From NCBI RefSeq assembly GCF_018224015.1, contig NZ_JAGPOT010000010.1:62001-126000 (forward strand): a stretch of DNA of 64,000 bases, written 5' to 3'. The notes under the pieces were generated by a model. It was not told the origin of the DNA and ran no database searches. It worked only from the letters and a program-made list of their open reading frames with translations. Of the stretch, positions 62,869 through 64,000 are shown in pieces (position 1 is the stretch's first letter; the number at the start of each line of letters is the position of its first letter). Source of the DNA: Pseudarthrobacter albicanus (GTDB lineage Bacteria > Actinomycetota > Actinomycetes > Actinomycetales > Micrococcaceae). The position numbers and the translations under genes are program-made.

Positions 62869-63575
62869 CCGCCCTCCAGCTGGGACCCAACCCGGTCCGC
62901 CGTGCCGTGCTGAGCCGCCGCATCCGGCTGTTCGCCGCCGCGACCATCAGCTACAACATCGTTGAAGCCGTCGTGTCGCTCTGGGCCGGGGGCCTCGCGG
63001 ACTCGTCGGCCCTGATCGGCTTCGGCCTGGACTCGGTGATCGAGGTCGCGTCCGCCGTCGCCCTGTCCTGGCAGTTTTCCGCCAAGGACCCTGAACGGCG
63101 CGAACACCTGACCCTGCGGATCATCGCGATCTCGTTCTTCGCCCTCGCCGCGTTCGTCGCCGCCGATTCCGTCTGGTCCCTGGCCGGCGGCGGCGAGGCC
63201 CGCCATTCCGCCCCGGGAATCGTGATCGCCGGGCTGAGCCTGGCCGTCATGCCCGTACTGTCCTGGCTGCAGCGCCGCGCCGGCCGGGAACTCGGCTCCC
63301 GGACAGCCGTCGCCGATTCCAAACAGACCCTGCTGTGCACCTACCTCTCCGCCGTCCTGCTCGTCGGGCTGGTGCTGAACAGCACCCTGGGCTGGTGGTG
63401 GGCCGACGCCGGCGCCGCGCTGGTCATCGCCGTCATCGCCGTCCGCGAAGGCATCAGCGCCTGGCGCGGCGACGTCTGCTGCACGCTCCCCCACGCCGCA
63501 GCCGCACCCGACGCCGAAGCGGACGGCTGCTGCCCGGCGCCCGGCAGCCTCAACCTGGGCCGAAGGGACGGCTGA
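62865..63575 (+). CDS. CDF-type cation efflux transporter
   Basis: 236 residues with six predicted helices; metal-site helices include ALIGFGLDSVIEVASA (TM2) and WWADAGAALVIA (TM5). There is no long cytoplasmic domain after TM6; the short tail instead has two CysCys pairs (DVCCTLP and DGCCPAP) that could bind metal. Translationally coupled to the CmtR-like repressor, so cadmium/lead/zinc export is likely. An open frame further upstream overlaps cmtR and is not part of the gene. Confidence 0.88.
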   Translation: MTALQLGPNPVRRAVLSRRIRLFAAATISYNIVEAVVSLWAGGLADSSALIGFGLDSVIEVASAVALSWQFSAKDPERREHLTLRIIAISFFALAAFVAADSVWSLAGGGEARHSAPGIVIAGLSLAVMPVLSWLQRRAGRELGSRTAVADSKQTLLCTYLSAVLLVGLVLNSTLGWWWADAGAALVIAVIAVREGISAWRGDVCCTLPHAAAAPDAEADGCCPAPGSLNLGRRDG

Positions 63576-63578
63576 GCC

Positions 63579-63893
63579 TTGGATTTCGAACTGCGCACCA
63601 TCCGGGACTGCCCGAACAGTGGCCCGGCCCTGGAACTTTTCCGCAAGGCCCTGGCCGCAGAAGAAAAAGAGACGCAATTCCTGACCGTCCGCCTGATCGC
63701 CTCCGAAAGCGAGGCGGAGGAGCTGCAGTTCCACGGCTCACCGTCCTTCATCGCGGACGGACGTGACCTGTTTCCGGCGGAGACGGCACCGGCGCTGAGC
63801 TGCCGGCTATACCGCTCCGGGCACGGCGTGGCAGGACTCCCCTCCGAAGAGTCGTTACGCGCCGCGGTGCGCGGCCTCGGCTCCGGCGCATGA
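63579..63893 (+). CDS. Small thioredoxin-fold protein (DF-family type)
   Basis: 104 residues, TTG start 3 nt after the transporter. Beginning LDFELRTIRDCPNSGPALELFRKAL has a lone cysteine where related proteins may carry a redox or selenocysteine site; HGSPSFIADGRDLF is the cis-Pro loop of the thioredoxin fold. Placed at the end of the metal-resistance operon; function unknown, possibly metal or mercury-compound handling. Confidence 0.75.
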   Translation: MDFELRTIRDCPNSGPALELFRKALAAEEKETQFLTVRLIASESEAEELQFHGSPSFIADGRDLFPAETAPALSCRLYRSGHGVAGLPSEESLRAAVRGLGSGA

Positions 63894-63903
63894 ATCCGGT
63901 GCC

Positions 63904-64000
63904 CTACTGCTGGGTGCCGTCCTGGTGCTGGGGCTCGTCATTGGCCTGTTTGGCCTTCTGCACATCAGCTGCCCGGAGACCGTACTGGGGCCTGCCGTCC
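63904..64000 (-). CDS. C-terminal end of an unknown protein (partial)
   Basis: The minus strand is open from the window edge to TAG at 63904-63906 and reads DGRPQYGLRAADVQKAKQAN, then DEPQHQDGTQQ. The hydrophilic, Gln/Asp-rich ending looks like a genuine protein tail and convergent arrangement fits. The family cannot be told. Confidence 0.45.
   Translation of the reverse strand, partial: DGRPQYGLRAADVQKAKQANDEPQHQDGTQQ

Noticed and set aside
63890..64000. Plus-strand ORF starting at the ATGA overlap after the thioredoxin-like gene
   Set aside because: Its product (Trp/Cys/Ser-rich, MNPVPYCWVPSWCW) looks unnatural; the minus-strand tail in the same region has a more protein-like composition.

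Overview
This 64 kb window is high-GC chromosomal DNA from an actinobacterium. The closest fit is the Micrococcaceae (Arthrobacter / Pseudarthrobacter type). The reasons are the coproporphyrin-type heme genes (hemQ, the actinobacterial ferrochelatase, an oxygen-dependent HemY), an AdnA/AdnB helicase-nuclease pair in place of RecBCD, a UvrD2 helicase with a tetracysteine-HRDC tail, DUF3107 and UPF0182 proteins, and many GTG/TTG starts. This is recognition from memory of the families, not a database result.

Layout. 1-3.1 kb: the 5' part of a gluconokinase gene, a PIG-L deacetylase and etfB-etfA. 3.3-8.4 kb: envelope stress genes, an HtrA protease divergent from a TPM-domain protein plus PspA. 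8.4-10.5 kb: a less familiar patch (a tiny unknown ORF, an SRPBCC protein, a spherulin-4-like protein) that ends at the initiator tRNA gene. 10.7-30.8 kb: a conserved actinobacterial block (UPF0182, YlbL-type Lon/PDZ protease, DUF2342 zincin, YgjP-like peptidase, uvrD2, nudC, a phosphotransferase, adnB-adnA, an alkyltransferase-like protein, a DEDDh exonuclease). 31.1-33.9 kb: metNIQ methionine importer. 34.0-46.7 kb: a heme locus, hemE-hemY-(Pro-rich membrane protein)-hemQ-hemH-hemC-hemD-hemB-(LLM flavoenzyme)-hemL on the minus strand, divergent from hemA. 46.9-49.5 kb: moeZ, a TetR regulator, DUF3107 and a small membrane protein. 49.5-53.6 kb: a PCD-VOC fusion and thiamin genes thiO-thiS-thiG under a TPP riboswitch, with thiE divergent. 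53.6-61.5 kb: ferritin-like protein, RNB nuclease, DEAD-box helicase with a long leader, orphan DNA methyltransferase, PHP phosphoesterase, aminopeptidase P. 61.5-64 kb: an accessory end with a doubly deleted APC permease, YnfA, a CmtR-like metal sensor with a CDF exporter and a small thioredoxin-fold protein, and the tail of an unknown minus-strand gene.

How the parts work together. The heme locus encodes all eight steps from glutamyl-tRNA to coproheme plus the final HemQ decarboxylation, and most junctions from hemQ to hemB overlap by 1-4 nt, so translation is probably coupled. The thi genes lack a thiF here; the rhodanese-fused MoeZ about 3 kb away is a plausible ThiS activator. From memory, the order uvrD2, nudC, adnBA, ATL, moeZ, TetR, DUF3107, ferritin-like protein and RNA helicase matches the Mycobacterium tuberculosis Rv3193c-Rv3211 region, with the met, heme and thiamin blocks placed inside it.

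The most notable non-standard signals are an apparent prevalence of leaderless genes (TANNNT box 5-7 nt before the start codon), a 21-codon leader ORF before the DEAD-box helicase, a 27-bp hairpin repeat in a divergent promoter region, a 24-bp perfect palindrome in the TPM/pspA leader, in-frame 15-bp tandem repeats in hemD, hemY and thiO, and the doubly deleted permease. I found no CRISPR array, insertion sequence, prophage or convincing new defence system.
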